Below, in pieces: positions 20,459 to 29,094 of a DNA stretch of 62,506 bases. The stretch lies in contig NZ_JAANNP010000013.1 of assembly GCF_011250635.1 (NCBI RefSeq), positions 1-62,506 on the forward strand, read 5' to 3'. Source of the stretch: Motilibacter deserti. GTDB taxonomy: Bacteria; Actinomycetota; Actinomycetes; Motilibacterales; Motilibacteraceae. Under the pieces are notes generated by a model, which saw nothing but the letters and a program-made list of their open reading frames with translations, ran no database searches and had not been told where the DNA came from. Made by a program: the position numbers and the translations under genes. How positions within the stretch are numbered: the first letter of the stretch is position 1; the number at the start of each line of letters is the position of its first letter.

Positions 20459-21646
20459 GTGCAGCCCGCCGACATCGAAGCCCTGATGTCGCCGCGGGGA
20501 CGTGCCCTGCTGGCCGAGCTGCCGGCGTACGACGACACCGCGGCGCTCGCCATGGGCGAGCGGCTGCGGCGGCAGGGCTTCGAGCCGGCGCTGGTGGCGG
20601 CGGCGATGACGCAGGCCCGGCTGCGGGCGCGCGCCGTCGCGAAGCTCGGGCCGGACGCCGAGCGCCTGCTGCTCACCGCCGACGGGCTCGAGCAGGCGAC
20701 GCGGCGCGAGGTGGCCGAGCGGCGGGCGGCACGCCTGGCCGCCGGCGGCGCGCGGCGGGTGGCGGACCTCGGGTGCGGGATCGGCGCGGACTCGCTGGCC
20801 TTCGCCCGGGCCGGGCTGCAGGTGCTGGCGGTCGAGCGGGACCCGGTCACGGCGGCCGTCGCGCGCGCGAACGCGGCCGCCGCCGGCCTCGCGCACCTCG
20901 TCGACGTGGTCGAGGGCGACGCGACGCAGGTCGGCCTCGACGGCTGCGACGCGGCCTACCTCGACCCGGCCCGGCGCGGGCAGGGGCGGCGCAGGTACGA
21001 CCCGCAGCAGTGGTCCCCGCCGTGGGAGTTCGTCCGGCGCGTGGCCGGGCAGACCCCGCGGACGGTGGCGAAGGTCGCCCCGGGGATCGAGCACGCGCTG
21101 GTGCCGGCCGGGGCCGAGGCGGAGTGGGTGTCGGTGGACGGGGACGTCGTGGAGGCGGCGGTGTGGTTCGGCCCGCTGGCCGGCGCCTGGCCGCGCACGG
21201 CGACGCTGCTGCCCTCCGGCGCCTCCGTCTCCGGGCCGGCGACGAGCCCGCCCCCGGCCCGCGAGCCCGGGGCGTTCCTCTACGAGCCCGACGGCGCGGT
21301 GATCCGGGCGGGGCTGGTCGCCGAGGCGGCCCAGGAGGTCGAGGGCTGGCTGCTGGACCCGACGATCGCCTACGTCAGCGCCGACCGGCACCTGCCCACG
21401 CGGCTGATGACCGCGTACGTCGTCCACGAGTCGGCGCCGTTCTCGCTGCGGCGGGTGGCCGCGATGCTGCGCGCCCGCGGTGCCGGCGACGTCGTCGTGA
21501 AGAAGCGCGGCACCGCCGTCGTGCCGGAGAGCTTCCGCGCCCAGGTCCTGAAGTCGCTGCCCGAGCGCGGCCGCGGGCCGTCGGTGACGGTCGTGCTCAC
21601 GCGGGTGCTGGGCGCCCACACGGCGCTGGTGGTCGAGCGGCTGTGA
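20459..21646 (+). CDS. Class I SAM methyltransferase with THUMP-like C-terminal domain
   Basis: A 395-residue protein. The SAM-binding motif I (VADLGCGIGADSLAFARAG) is near 100-118, motif II (VLAVERDP) follows, and YLDPARRG resembles the DPPR/DPAR catalytic loop of nucleic-acid methylases. The C-terminal 90 residues (DRHLPTRLMTAYVV, GDVVVKKRGTAVVPE) fit the THUMP-like domain found in these actinobacterial proteins. An RNA base is the likely substrate; the exact target is unknown. GTG 20459 gives VQPADIEALMSPRG, a normal family start; ATG 20486 is an alternative. The stop overlaps the start of the FUSC gene (GTGA), so the two are coupled. Confidence 0.85.
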   Translation: MQPADIEALMSPRGRALLAELPAYDDTAALAMGERLRRQGFEPALVAAAMTQARLRARAVAKLGPDAERLLLTADGLEQATRREVAERRAARLAAGGARRVADLGCGIGADSLAFARAGLQVLAVERDPVTAAVARANAAAAGLAHLVDVVEGDATQVGLDGCDAAYLDPARRGQGRRRYDPQQWSPPWEFVRRVAGQTPRTVAKVAPGIEHALVPAGAEAEWVSVDGDVVEAAVWFGPLAGAWPRTATLLPSGASVSGPATSPPPAREPGAFLYEPDGAVIRAGLVAEAAQEVEGWLLDPTIAYVSADRHLPTRLMTAYVVHESAPFSLRRVAAMLRARGAGDVVVKKRGTAVVPESFRAQVLKSLPERGRGPSVTVVLTRVLGAHTALVVERL

Positions 21647-23271
21647 GGGGCCGGCTCGACCTGCTCGCCCGGGGCCTCTCGCTGCGCGGGCTGCTCGTGC
21701 TGCGCCCCGTCGACGCCGTCTGGGCCCCGGCGCTGCGGGCGGCCGTCGCCGTCGCGGTCCCGCTCGTCGTCCTGCTCGCTGTCGACCGCCTCGACCTCGC
21801 GGCCTGGGCCGGCTTCGGCGCGTTCAACGGGCTCTACGCCCGTGACGAGGCCTACCCCGCCCGCGCCCGGGTCCTCGCGGTCGTCGGAGCGGCCCTGGTG
21901 GCCGTCGTCGCCATCGGGTCCGCCGCCGGCGCCGCCGAGAGCGTGCTGCTGTCGTCGGTGACCGTCGGCGCCCTCGCGGCCGCCGGGACCGTGCTGTGCG
22001 CGGCGCTGCGGACCGGGCCCCCGGGCGCCCTCTTCCTCACCTTCGCCGGCGCCGCGAGCGCGGCCATCCCCGGCGAGCTCGCGGACGTCCCGCAGCGCGC
22101 GGCGCTGACCGCCGCCGCGGCGGCCGCCGCGTGGGCCGTCGGCATGTCCGGCTGGCTGGCCCGCCCGTACGCGCCGGAGCGGCTGGCGGTCGCGCGCGCC
22201 CTCGACGCGGTCGCCGCCCTGGCCGGCCCCGGCACGCCCGCTCCCGGCGCGCGGCACCGCGCCGCGCTCGCCGTGCAGCACGCATGGCAGCGCGTGGGCC
22301 GGCTGGAGACGCGACGGCGCGGGGGCGACGCGGTGGCCGCCCGGCTGCGGCCCGTCGTGGCGCGCGCCGAGACCGCGCTGCACGAGCCGCCCGCGCCGGA
22401 GCGCGCGTCCGCGATCCGCGAGGCGGCGCGCGCCCTGCGCCAGGGCGGGGACGCGCCGGCCCTCACGCCGCGCCCGGACGAGGCCGCCGAGCTCGAGGGC
22501 TGGTCGGTCGAGGGGATGTACGCCGCGGCCGGCGCCCCGTCGCGCCGCCGCCAGCTCCTCGCCCTGCTGCGTCGGCCCAGCGCGCTGCTCGAGCCGGCCG
22601 TCCTGCGGGTCCTGGTCGCCGTCACGCTCGCCGGGCTGCTCGCGCACGCGGTCGGGCTGGGGCAGACGTACTGGGCGGCGGTGGCGGCGGTGGCCGCGCT
22701 GCAGGCGCCGCACGCGGCCGCTGCGGTGGCCCGCGGCGTGCAACGCTCGATCGGCACGGCGGTCGGCGTCCTCGGGGCCGGGCTGCTGCTCGCGGTCGAG
22801 CCGGGGGCCGCGGCGATGGTGGCCTCGATCGTCGCCCTGCAGCTGCTGGCCGAGCTCTACGTCGCCCGCAACTACGCGCTCGCGATGCTCTTCATCACCC
22901 CGCTCTCGCTGCTGCTGACGGAGATCGGGCGGCACACGGGCACCGGTGAGCTCGTCCGCGACCGGCTCCTCGACACGGTCCTCGGCGCCGGGGTCGCGAT
23001 CGTGTGCACGCTGGCCCTGGCCGACCGGCACGCCTCTCCGCGCCTGCAGGCCGCGCTCACCACCTGCCGCGCGGCGTACGACCGGGCCGCGCGCCCCGAG
23101 CCCGAGCAGGCCGATGTCGAGCAGCTGGCCCAGCGGCTGCTGGAGCTGCGGACGGCGTACGACGTCGCCGCCGGCGAGCCCGTGGCCGACGAGCTGCCGG
23201 CCGAGGAGGTGCTCGACCTGGAGCGCAGCGGGCACGAGCTGCTGGCGGCGTACGCCCGGCGCGGGCGCTGA
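21643..23271 (+). CDS. FUSC-family inner-membrane protein
   Basis: A 542-residue protein with two blocks of hydrophobic helices (about 25-170 and 325-455) separated by a soluble Arg/Ala-rich helical region. This is the two-half layout of the FUSC (fusaric acid resistance/aromatic acid exporter, YccS-like) superfamily. The C-terminal tail is acidic and helical. Members are linked with efflux of aromatic acids, but most actinobacterial ones are uncharacterised. The GTG start overlaps the methyltransferase stop. The stop lies only 4 nt from that of the convergent PhoD gene, leaving no room for a terminator. Confidence 0.82.
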   Translation: MRGRLDLLARGLSLRGLLVLRPVDAVWAPALRAAVAVAVPLVVLLAVDRLDLAAWAGFGAFNGLYARDEAYPARARVLAVVGAALVAVVAIGSAAGAAESVLLSSVTVGALAAAGTVLCAALRTGPPGALFLTFAGAASAAIPGELADVPQRAALTAAAAAAAWAVGMSGWLARPYAPERLAVARALDAVAALAGPGTPAPGARHRAALAVQHAWQRVGRLETRRRGGDAVAARLRPVVARAETALHEPPAPERASAIREAARALRQGGDAPALTPRPDEAAELEGWSVEGMYAAAGAPSRRRQLLALLRRPSALLEPAVLRVLVAVTLAGLLAHAVGLGQTYWAAVAAVAALQAPHAAAAVARGVQRSIGTAVGVLGAGLLLAVEPGAAAMVASIVALQLLAELYVARNYALAMLFITPLSLLLTEIGRHTGTGELVRDRLLDTVLGAGVAIVCTLALADRHASPRLQAALTTCRAAYDRAARPEPEQADVEQLAQRLLELRTAYDVAAGEPVADELPAEEVLDLERSGHELLAAYARRGR

Positions 23272-23275
23272 GCGG

Positions 23276-24871
23276 CTACTGCGGCTGCAGGTCCACGCCC
23301 CACAGGCGCGTGCCCTCGAGGTCCTTGAGCGCCACCGACATCACGCGGCTGTCGGCGTCGATGTCGACCTGGCCGAAGAACTGGTAGCCCTCCATCGGGG
23401 AGGCGTTCACCACCGGGGGCGCAGAGTAGAACTCGACCTTCGGGCCGAACGTCGCGTCCATCGCGTTGGGGCCGAACGCCCCGGCGTTGAGCGGCCCGGA
23501 GACGAACTCCCAGAAGGGGTCGAAGTCCTTGAAGACGGCCCGCGCGGGGTCGTAGTGGTTGGCGGCGGTGTAGTGCACGTCCGCCGTGACCCAGACGACG
23601 TTCTTCACGCCGCGCCGCTTGATGCCGCTGAGCAGTTCGGCGATCTCGACTTCGCGTCCCTTCGGCACCCCGCCGTCCCGGTTGGCGATCGCCTCGATGT
23701 CGCGGCCGTCGGGCACGATGACGCCGATCGGCATGTCGGCGGCGATCACCTTCCACGTGGCCGTGGAGCGGGCGAGCTCACGCTCGAGCCAGCGCGCCTG
23801 CTGCCTGCCGAGGATGCCGTGCTCGGGGGCCGGGTCCAGGCCGGGGGTGTTCGCGTCGCGGTAGGTCCGCATGTCGAGCACGAAGACGTCGAGCAGCGGG
23901 CCGTACTCCTGCTTGCGGTAGACCCGGCCCATGCCGTCGGGCCCCTGCGGCGTGATCGGGACCCACTCGAACCACGCCTTGCGGGCGCGGGCGTTGAGCA
24001 CGTCGACGCGGCGCTCGGTGTAGCGCGGGTCGGTGAGGACCTCGCCGGGATACCAGTTGTTCGTGGTCTCGTGGTCGTCCCACGAGTTCAGCTGCGGCAC
24101 GTCGGCGAAGAACGCGCGAACGTTCGTGTCCATCATGTTGTAGCGGTACTGGCCGCGGTACTCGTCGAGCGTCTCGGCGACCTTGAGCTTCTCCTCGATG
24201 AGCACGTTGCGCCAGACGCGGCCGTCCGGCAGCACGACCGACTCCTGCAGCGGCCCGTCGGCATAGACGGTGTCGCCGCTGTGGATGAAGAAGTCGGGGT
24301 CGAGCTTGTGCATCTGCGCGAAGAGCCGCATGCCGTCGAGGTCGGGGTTGATGCCCCAGCCCTGGCCGACCATGTCGCCGGACCACAGGAAGCGCAGGTC
24401 CTGGGCGGCGGTGGGCGCGGTGCGGAAGGACCCGACGACCGGCTCGCTGCGCAGCGCGGCGTTGTCGAGGTCGGCGAAGGAGACGCGGTAGTAGTGCTGG
24501 CGTCCCGCCGCCAGCTTGCGCAGCCGCACCTTCGCGGTCAGGTCCGAGCCCGGCGTCACGACGGGCCCGTAGCGCAGCTCGGCGTCGCGGAAGGACGGGT
24601 CCCGCGACACCTCGACCAGCATGCGCGCGGGCCGGTCGGCACGCGCCCAGACGACCGCCTGGTCCGCCGTCACGTCGCCGGCCTGCAGCCCGTGCGAGAC
24701 GACGGGGCGCCCGGCCCGGACGAGCGCCGGCGCGGCGTACGCGCGGGGCGCGGACGCCGGCAGCAGGCCGGGGACGGCGAGGGCGCCGGCCGTGACGGCC
24801 GATGCGCGCAGGAAGCCGCGCCGGTCGAGCGCGGAGAGGTCGGGACGGGAGGCGGTCGGCCGAGGCTCCAT
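23276..24871 (-). CDS. phoD: PhoD-like alkaline phosphatase, Tat-exported
   Basis: A 531-residue secreted phosphatase. The Tat signal DRRGFLRASAVTAGAL is at 16-31 and an Fn3-like N-domain (SHGLQAGDVTADQAVVWAR) follows. The catalytic metallophosphatase domain reads FLWSGDMVGQ, FFIHSGDTVYADG, SWDDHETTNNW and WVTADVHYTAANHY. PhoD enzymes hydrolyse phosphodiesters and monoesters using Fe3+ and Ca2+ and are usually induced by phosphate limitation through PhoP. No clear PHO box was found in the 186-nt divergent region shared with the next phoD. This copy is clearly different from the two tandem ones that follow and belongs to another subgroup. Confidence 0.92.
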   Translation of the reverse strand: MEPRPTASRPDLSALDRRGFLRASAVTAGALAVPGLLPASAPRAYAAPALVRAGRPVVSHGLQAGDVTADQAVVWARADRPARMLVEVSRDPSFRDAELRYGPVVTPGSDLTAKVRLRKLAAGRQHYYRVSFADLDNAALRSEPVVGSFRTAPTAAQDLRFLWSGDMVGQGWGINPDLDGMRLFAQMHKLDPDFFIHSGDTVYADGPLQESVVLPDGRVWRNVLIEEKLKVAETLDEYRGQYRYNMMDTNVRAFFADVPQLNSWDDHETTNNWYPGEVLTDPRYTERRVDVLNARARKAWFEWVPITPQGPDGMGRVYRKQEYGPLLDVFVLDMRTYRDANTPGLDPAPEHGILGRQQARWLERELARSTATWKVIAADMPIGVIVPDGRDIEAIANRDGGVPKGREVEIAELLSGIKRRGVKNVVWVTADVHYTAANHYDPARAVFKDFDPFWEFVSGPLNAGAFGPNAMDATFGPKVEFYSAPPVVNASPMEGYQFFGQVDIDADSRVMSVALKDLEGTRLWGVDLQPQ

Positions 24872-25057
24872 GCAGGCAGCCTGGCCCTGGCACGGCCGGT
24901 CGCGCGACGGACGACGGGCGAACGCTTCCCGAACGCAGGGTGACGGTATGCCCCAGCTTGCGGGGACAACGGGCTACCTGCTCGTCGCCAGGACGTGGGC
25001 CAAACGTCACTCGTTGCCCCTGGAACCGGTAGCGTCCGGCACGGTTCGCTCCTCGCC

Positions 25058-26635
25058 GTGACGACTTCTCCCTTCTCCCGCCGTTCCCTCCTCCTCGGTG
25101 GCGCGGCCGTCGGCACCGGCGCCGTCGTCGGCGGCCTGCTGCCCGGCACGTCCGCGCTCGCCGTCCCGAAGATCCGCCCGGGGCGCATGGCGTACCCCTT
25201 CACCCTCGGCATCGCCTCCGGCGACCCGTCCCCCGACGGCGTCGTCCTCTGGACCCGGCTCGCTACGGACCCGGTGGCCGAAGACGGCTTCGGTGGTCTG
25301 TCGAAGGACAAGTACGACGTCGAGTTCCAGGTCGCGGAGGACCTCGCGTTCAGCAAGATCGCCCGCCGCGGCACCAAGCACGCCCGCCGCGACGAGGGCT
25401 ACGCCATCCACGTCGAGCTCACCGGCCTGCCCTCGGGCGCCGAGCTCTACTACCGCTTCCGCATCGACGAGCACATCTCCCCCGTCGGCCGCACGCTGAC
25501 CGCGCCCGCGCTCGGCAGCAGCGTCGCGGCGCTGCACATGGCGTTCGCCTCGTGCTCGCGCTTCGAGACCGGCTGGTTCACCGCGTACCGCCACCTGGCC
25601 AACGAGATGCCCGACCTGGTGCTGCACCTCGGCGACTACAACTACGAGTACACGCAGTCGGGCAACACGACGCGGCGCATCCTCGGCCCGGAGACGCAGA
25701 CGCTCGCGGGCTACCGGCAGCGGCACGCGCAGTACAAGACCGACCCGGACCTGCAGCTCGCGCACGCGAACTCGCCGTGGGTCGCGGTGAACGACGACCA
25801 CGAGGTCGAGAACAACTGGGCCGGCGACGTCAGCGAGAACGCCGGCGACACGACCGAGTACTTCCGCCAGCGCCGTGCGTGGGCGTACCAGGCGTACTAC
25901 GAGAACATGCCGTTCCGCCGCGCCTCCACGCCCAAGGGCCCGGAGATGCAGATCTTCCGCCGGCTCGCGTGGGGCGACCTGGCGACGTTCCACATGCTCG
26001 ACACGCGCCAGTTCCGCGACGACCAGGCGTGCGGCGACGGCACCCGCACCGGCTGCGCCGCGGCGCTCGACGAGAACCGCACGATCACCGGCGCCAAGCA
26101 GGAGCGCTGGCTGCTCGAGGGCCTGCACAAGCAGGCGTCGACGTGGGACGTCCTCGGCAACCAGGTCTTCTTCGCCCAGCGCGACAGCACGCTCGGCCCG
26201 GTCGAGTCCTACTCGATGGACGTCTGGGACGGGTACGTCGCCTCGCGCAGGCGCATCATGTCCGGCTTCGGCGGCACCGGCGCGGCGAACCCCGTCGTGC
26301 TCACCGGCGACGTGCACAGCAACTGGGCCAACGAGCTCAAGGCCGACTTCCGCAACCCGGACTCGAAGACGGTCGGCGTCGAGCTGGTCTGCACCTCGAT
26401 CACCTCCGGCGGCAACGGCTCGGACATGACGACGGCCGGCCAGACCGCGCTCACCGAGAACCCGCACATCAAGTTCTTCAACTCCCAGCGCGGATACGTC
26501 TCCACCCGCTGGGAGCACGGCCAGATGCGCGCCGACTACAAGGTGGTCCCGTCCGTGACCGTGCCGGACGCGCCGGTCTCCACGCGCGCGTCGTTCGTCG
26601 TCGAGGCGGGGAACCCGAAGCTCAACCGCCTCTGA
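25058..26635 (+). CDS. PhoD-family alkaline phosphatase, tandem copy 1
   Basis: A 525-residue Tat substrate: SRRSLLLGGAAVG signal at about 8-20, cleavage near SALAVP. It has the PhoD N-domain (PFTLGIASGDPSPDGVVLWTR) and metal-site blocks FASCSRFE, VLHLGDYNYEY, NDDHEVENNW and LTGDVHSNWANE. The GTG at 25058 is chosen because it begins just before the twin-arginine signal; no good ribosome site is visible for it or for the upstream GTG 24995. It is nearly colinear with the next gene (same length, long identical stretches), so the two arose by tandem duplication. It is divergent from the first PhoD gene. Repeat A lies 50 nt past its stop. Confidence 0.92.
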   Translation: MTTSPFSRRSLLLGGAAVGTGAVVGGLLPGTSALAVPKIRPGRMAYPFTLGIASGDPSPDGVVLWTRLATDPVAEDGFGGLSKDKYDVEFQVAEDLAFSKIARRGTKHARRDEGYAIHVELTGLPSGAELYYRFRIDEHISPVGRTLTAPALGSSVAALHMAFASCSRFETGWFTAYRHLANEMPDLVLHLGDYNYEYTQSGNTTRRILGPETQTLAGYRQRHAQYKTDPDLQLAHANSPWVAVNDDHEVENNWAGDVSENAGDTTEYFRQRRAWAYQAYYENMPFRRASTPKGPEMQIFRRLAWGDLATFHMLDTRQFRDDQACGDGTRTGCAAALDENRTITGAKQERWLLEGLHKQASTWDVLGNQVFFAQRDSTLGPVESYSMDVWDGYVASRRRIMSGFGGTGAANPVVLTGDVHSNWANELKADFRNPDSKTVGVELVCTSITSGGNGSDMTTAGQTALTENPHIKFFNSQRGYVSTRWEHGQMRADYKVVPSVTVPDAPVSTRASFVVEAGNPKLNRL

Positions 26636-26684
26636 CTTGACGGCCTCACGGGGCGCCTACTCACTACCCCGCTGATCAAGCAAT

Positions 26685-26729
26685 GTTGGCGAGTTGTCCA
26701 CAGTCACCAGCCGTGGACAACTCGCCAAC
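26685..26729. repeat. Long inverted repeat A with DnaA-box-like arms
   Basis: A perfect 17-bp stem (GTTGGCGAGTTGTCCAC) closes an 11-nt loop. The symmetry continues outward with mismatches through GATCAaGCA to TGCATGATC, about 26674-26739. The left arm contains TTGTCCACA, the actinobacterial DnaA-box consensus; the right arm has it with one change. It follows the first tandem phoD gene and probably terminates it. Confidence 0.85.
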
Positions 26730-26818
26730 TCTGCATGATCGTCGCGGAGGGTGGGGGCGAGCCCGGTGCGCGTTGCCGGTTGTTGCCCGAGCTGTCCGGA
26801 ACATGTCACCTGGAGTAC

Positions 26819-26839
26819 GACGCAGCGTCCCTGTGCGTC
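26819..26839. promoter_or_regulatory. Inverted repeat before the second tandem phoD
   Basis: GACGCA-N9-TGCGTC lies 16-36 nt ahead of the GTG at 26855. It is a possible operator and is absent at the equivalent place of the first copy. Confidence 0.35.
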
Positions 26840-26854
26840 GATTGGCTTCCGGGC

Positions 26855-28432
26855 GTGACGAACCCCTCCCTCTCCCGACGCGCCGTCCTGCTCGGCACCG
26901 CCGCGGCCGGCACCGGCGCCGTGGTCGGCGGCCTGCTGCCGGGCACGTCCGCGCTCGCGGTCCCGAAGATCCGCCCGGGCCGCATCGCGTACCCCTTCAC
27001 CCTCGGCATCGCCTCCGGCGACCCCTCGCCCGACGGCGTCGTCCTCTGGACCCGCCTCGCGGTCGACCCGTTGGCCGAAGACGGCTTCGGTGGCATGACC
27101 GCGGAGAAGTACGACGTCGAGTTCCAGGTAGCCGAAGACCTGAATTTTAGTCGTGTCGTCCGTCGCGGCACCAAGCACGCGCGCCGCGACGAGGGCTACG
27201 CCATCCACGTCGAGCTCACCGGCTTGCCCTCGGGCAAGGAGCTCTACTACCGCTTCCGCATCGACGAGCACATCTCCCCCGTCGGCCGCACTCTCACGGC
27301 CCCTGCCGTGGGCAGCATCGTCAGTGCGCTGACGATGGCGATCGCCTCCTGCTCGAACTTCTCCGCCGGCTACTTCACGGCGTACCGGCACCTGGCCAAC
27401 GAGATGCCGGACCTCGTGCTGCACCTCGGCGACTACATCTACGAGGGTGCGGGCGGCACGGGAGCACGCCGGCACAGCGGCGGCAAGGAGATCAAGACCC
27501 TCGCCGACTACCGCACGCGCTACGCGCAGTACAAGACCGACCCAGACCTGCAGCTCGCGCACGCCGCCGCCCCGTGGGCCGCGGTGCCCGACGACCACGA
27601 GGTCGAGAACAACTACGCCGGCGACATCAGCGAGAACGCCGCCGACACCGTGGAGTACTTCCGGCAGCGCCGCGCCTGGGCCTACCAGGCGTACTACGAG
27701 AACATGCCGTTCCGCCGCGCCTCGACGCCCCGCAACCTCGAGATGCAGCTGTTCCGCCGGCTCAGCTGGGGCAACCTGGCCAGCCTCCACATGATGGACA
27801 CGCGGCAGTTCCGCAGCGACCAGGCGTGCAACGACGGCTGGCGCGCGGGGTGCGGCCCGGCCGAGGACGAGGCACGCTCCATCACCGGCGACAAGCAGGA
27901 GCGCTGGCTCCTCGACGGGCTGCGCCGGTCCGAGGCCACCTGGGACATCCTCGGCCAGCAGGTGTTCTTCTCCCAGCGCGACCGCGTCGTCGGCGCCGTC
28001 GACGAGTACGGCATGGACTCCTGGGACGGGTACGTCGCCTCCCGCAAGCGGATCCTCTCCGGCTTCGGCGGCAGCGGGGCCACGAACCCCGTCGTCCTCA
28101 CCGGCGACGTCCACGTGCACTACGCCAGCGACATCAAGGCCGACTTCCGCAACCCGGCCTCGAAGACGCTCGGCGTCGAGCTTGTCACGACGTCGATCAC
28201 GTCCGGCGGCAACGGCTCGGAGACGACGGCGACGGGCACCGCACAGCTCGCCGAGAACCCGCACATCAAGCTCTACAACAGCCGGCGCGGCTACATCCTG
28301 GCGAAGGCCGAGCGCGACCAGCTGCGCGCCGACTTCAAGGTCGTGCCGTACGTGACGACGCAGGGCGCGCCGCTCGAGACGCGCGCGTCGTTCGCGGTCG
28401 AGGCGGGCAACCCGGGGCTGCACCGCCTCTGA
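26855..28432 (+). CDS. PhoD-family alkaline phosphatase, tandem copy 2
   Basis: A 525-residue paralog of the preceding gene with the same domain order: Tat signal SRRAVLLGTAAAG, N-domain, then IASCSNFS, LHLGDYIYEG, PDDHEVENNYAGD and LTGDVHVHYASD. The signal-to-N-domain segment and the YENMPFRRAST region are almost identical to copy 1. The surface loop after the first metal site (about 190-205) and the region before TGDVH diverge, suggesting altered substrate preference. GTG 26855 starts just before the Tat motif; no obvious ribosome site. The 219-nt gap to copy 1 holds repeat A and an inverted repeat, so it may have its own promoter. Confidence 0.92.
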   Translation: MTNPSLSRRAVLLGTAAAGTGAVVGGLLPGTSALAVPKIRPGRIAYPFTLGIASGDPSPDGVVLWTRLAVDPLAEDGFGGMTAEKYDVEFQVAEDLNFSRVVRRGTKHARRDEGYAIHVELTGLPSGKELYYRFRIDEHISPVGRTLTAPAVGSIVSALTMAIASCSNFSAGYFTAYRHLANEMPDLVLHLGDYIYEGAGGTGARRHSGGKEIKTLADYRTRYAQYKTDPDLQLAHAAAPWAAVPDDHEVENNYAGDISENAADTVEYFRQRRAWAYQAYYENMPFRRASTPRNLEMQLFRRLSWGNLASLHMMDTRQFRSDQACNDGWRAGCGPAEDEARSITGDKQERWLLDGLRRSEATWDILGQQVFFSQRDRVVGAVDEYGMDSWDGYVASRKRILSGFGGSGATNPVVLTGDVHVHYASDIKADFRNPASKTLGVELVTTSITSGGNGSETTATGTAQLAENPHIKLYNSRRGYILAKAERDQLRADFKVVPYVTTQGAPLETRASFAVEAGNPGLHRL

Positions 28433-28445
28433 CCCACCACCCCCT

Positions 28446-28525
28446 CCCGCTGATCATGCGCATGTGGCGAGTTGTCCACAGCAGGCCTGCTGTGGACAAC
28501 TCGCCATAAGTGCTTGATCAGCGGG
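28446..28525. repeat. Long inverted repeat B, loopless palindrome with two DnaA boxes
   Basis: The core 28465-28506 is a perfect 42-bp palindrome without loop (TGGCGAGTTGTCCACAGCAG in the left arm). Outer arms CCCGCTGATCA match again beyond a mismatched section. TTGTCCACA and TGTGGACAA form two perfect, inverted DnaA boxes. It sits between the convergent phoD copy 2 and rimI and shares its outer and core sequence with repeat A. Confidence 0.9.
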
Positions 28526-28551
28526 GGAAGGTGAATAGGGTGAAGCGAAGT

Positions 28552-29043
28552 TCAGGCACTCGACATCAGCTTCCGCAGCACCGCCGCGTCCACGCGGCCG
28601 CCGTCGTAGTAGCCGCGGCGGACCGAGATGCGCTCGAAGCCGCGGGACGCGTAGAGCCGCAGCGCCGGGTCGTTGTCGGTGCGCACCTCGAGGAAGACCG
28701 CCGGGGCGCCGCGGCGCGCGGCCTCCGCGAGCAGGGCGTCGAGCAGCGTGCGGCCGACGCCCCGGCCCTGTGCGTCGGGCGCCACGGCCAGCGTCTGCAC
28801 GTCGGCGTCGCCCGCGGGCGCGGACAGGCCCGCGTAGCCGACGAGCGCGCCACCGCGTACGGCCACGACGTAGTGCCGGGTCTCCGGCCAGCCGGCGAGC
28901 TCGGACCAGAACAGCTCGGCCGACCACGGGTCGTCGGGGAAGAGCACGCGCTCCAGGGCGAGCGCGGGCTCGACGTCCCACCAGCGCATGCGGCGCAGGA
29001 CGACGGGCCCGTCCGCGGGGGCCTGCGCAGCTCGGTCCGACAC
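28552..29043 (-). CDS. rimI: RimI-type ribosomal protein S18 alanine N-acetyltransferase
   Basis: A 163-residue GNAT acetyltransferase. The acetyl-CoA loop reads QGRGVGRTLLDALL and the C-terminal block LYASRGFERISVRRGYY is typical of RimI. In the well-known actinobacterial order alr-hydrolase-tsaE-tsaB-rimI-tsaD it sits between tsaB and tsaD. Here neither tsaB, tsaE nor tsaD is adjacent, although the flanking backbone genes keep their order. It starts at 29043, diverging from the L,D-transpeptidase with a 51-nt gap. Family identity is firm; the S18 substrate is by analogy. Confidence 0.82.
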   Translation of the reverse strand: MSDRAAQAPADGPVVLRRMRWWDVEPALALERVLFPDDPWSAELFWSELAGWPETRHYVVAVRGGALVGYAGLSAPAGDADVQTLAVAPDAQGRGVGRTLLDALLAEAARRGAPAVFLEVRTDNDPALRLYASRGFERISVRRGYYDGGRVDAAVLRKLMSSA

Positions 29044-29094
29044 GGTCGCAGGCTACGTCGACAGCACCGGGCCCATTGCTGCGACCATGGGGGC

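Noticed and set aside
24872-25057. PHO boxes between the divergent phoD genes
   Set aside because: No pair of 11-bp direct repeats like GTTCACC could be found; PhoP control remains only an expectation.
26674-28525. Replication origin, because of DnaA boxes
   Set aside because: Only three or four boxes inside terminator-like palindromes, no AT-rich unwinding region and no dnaA/dnaN nearby.
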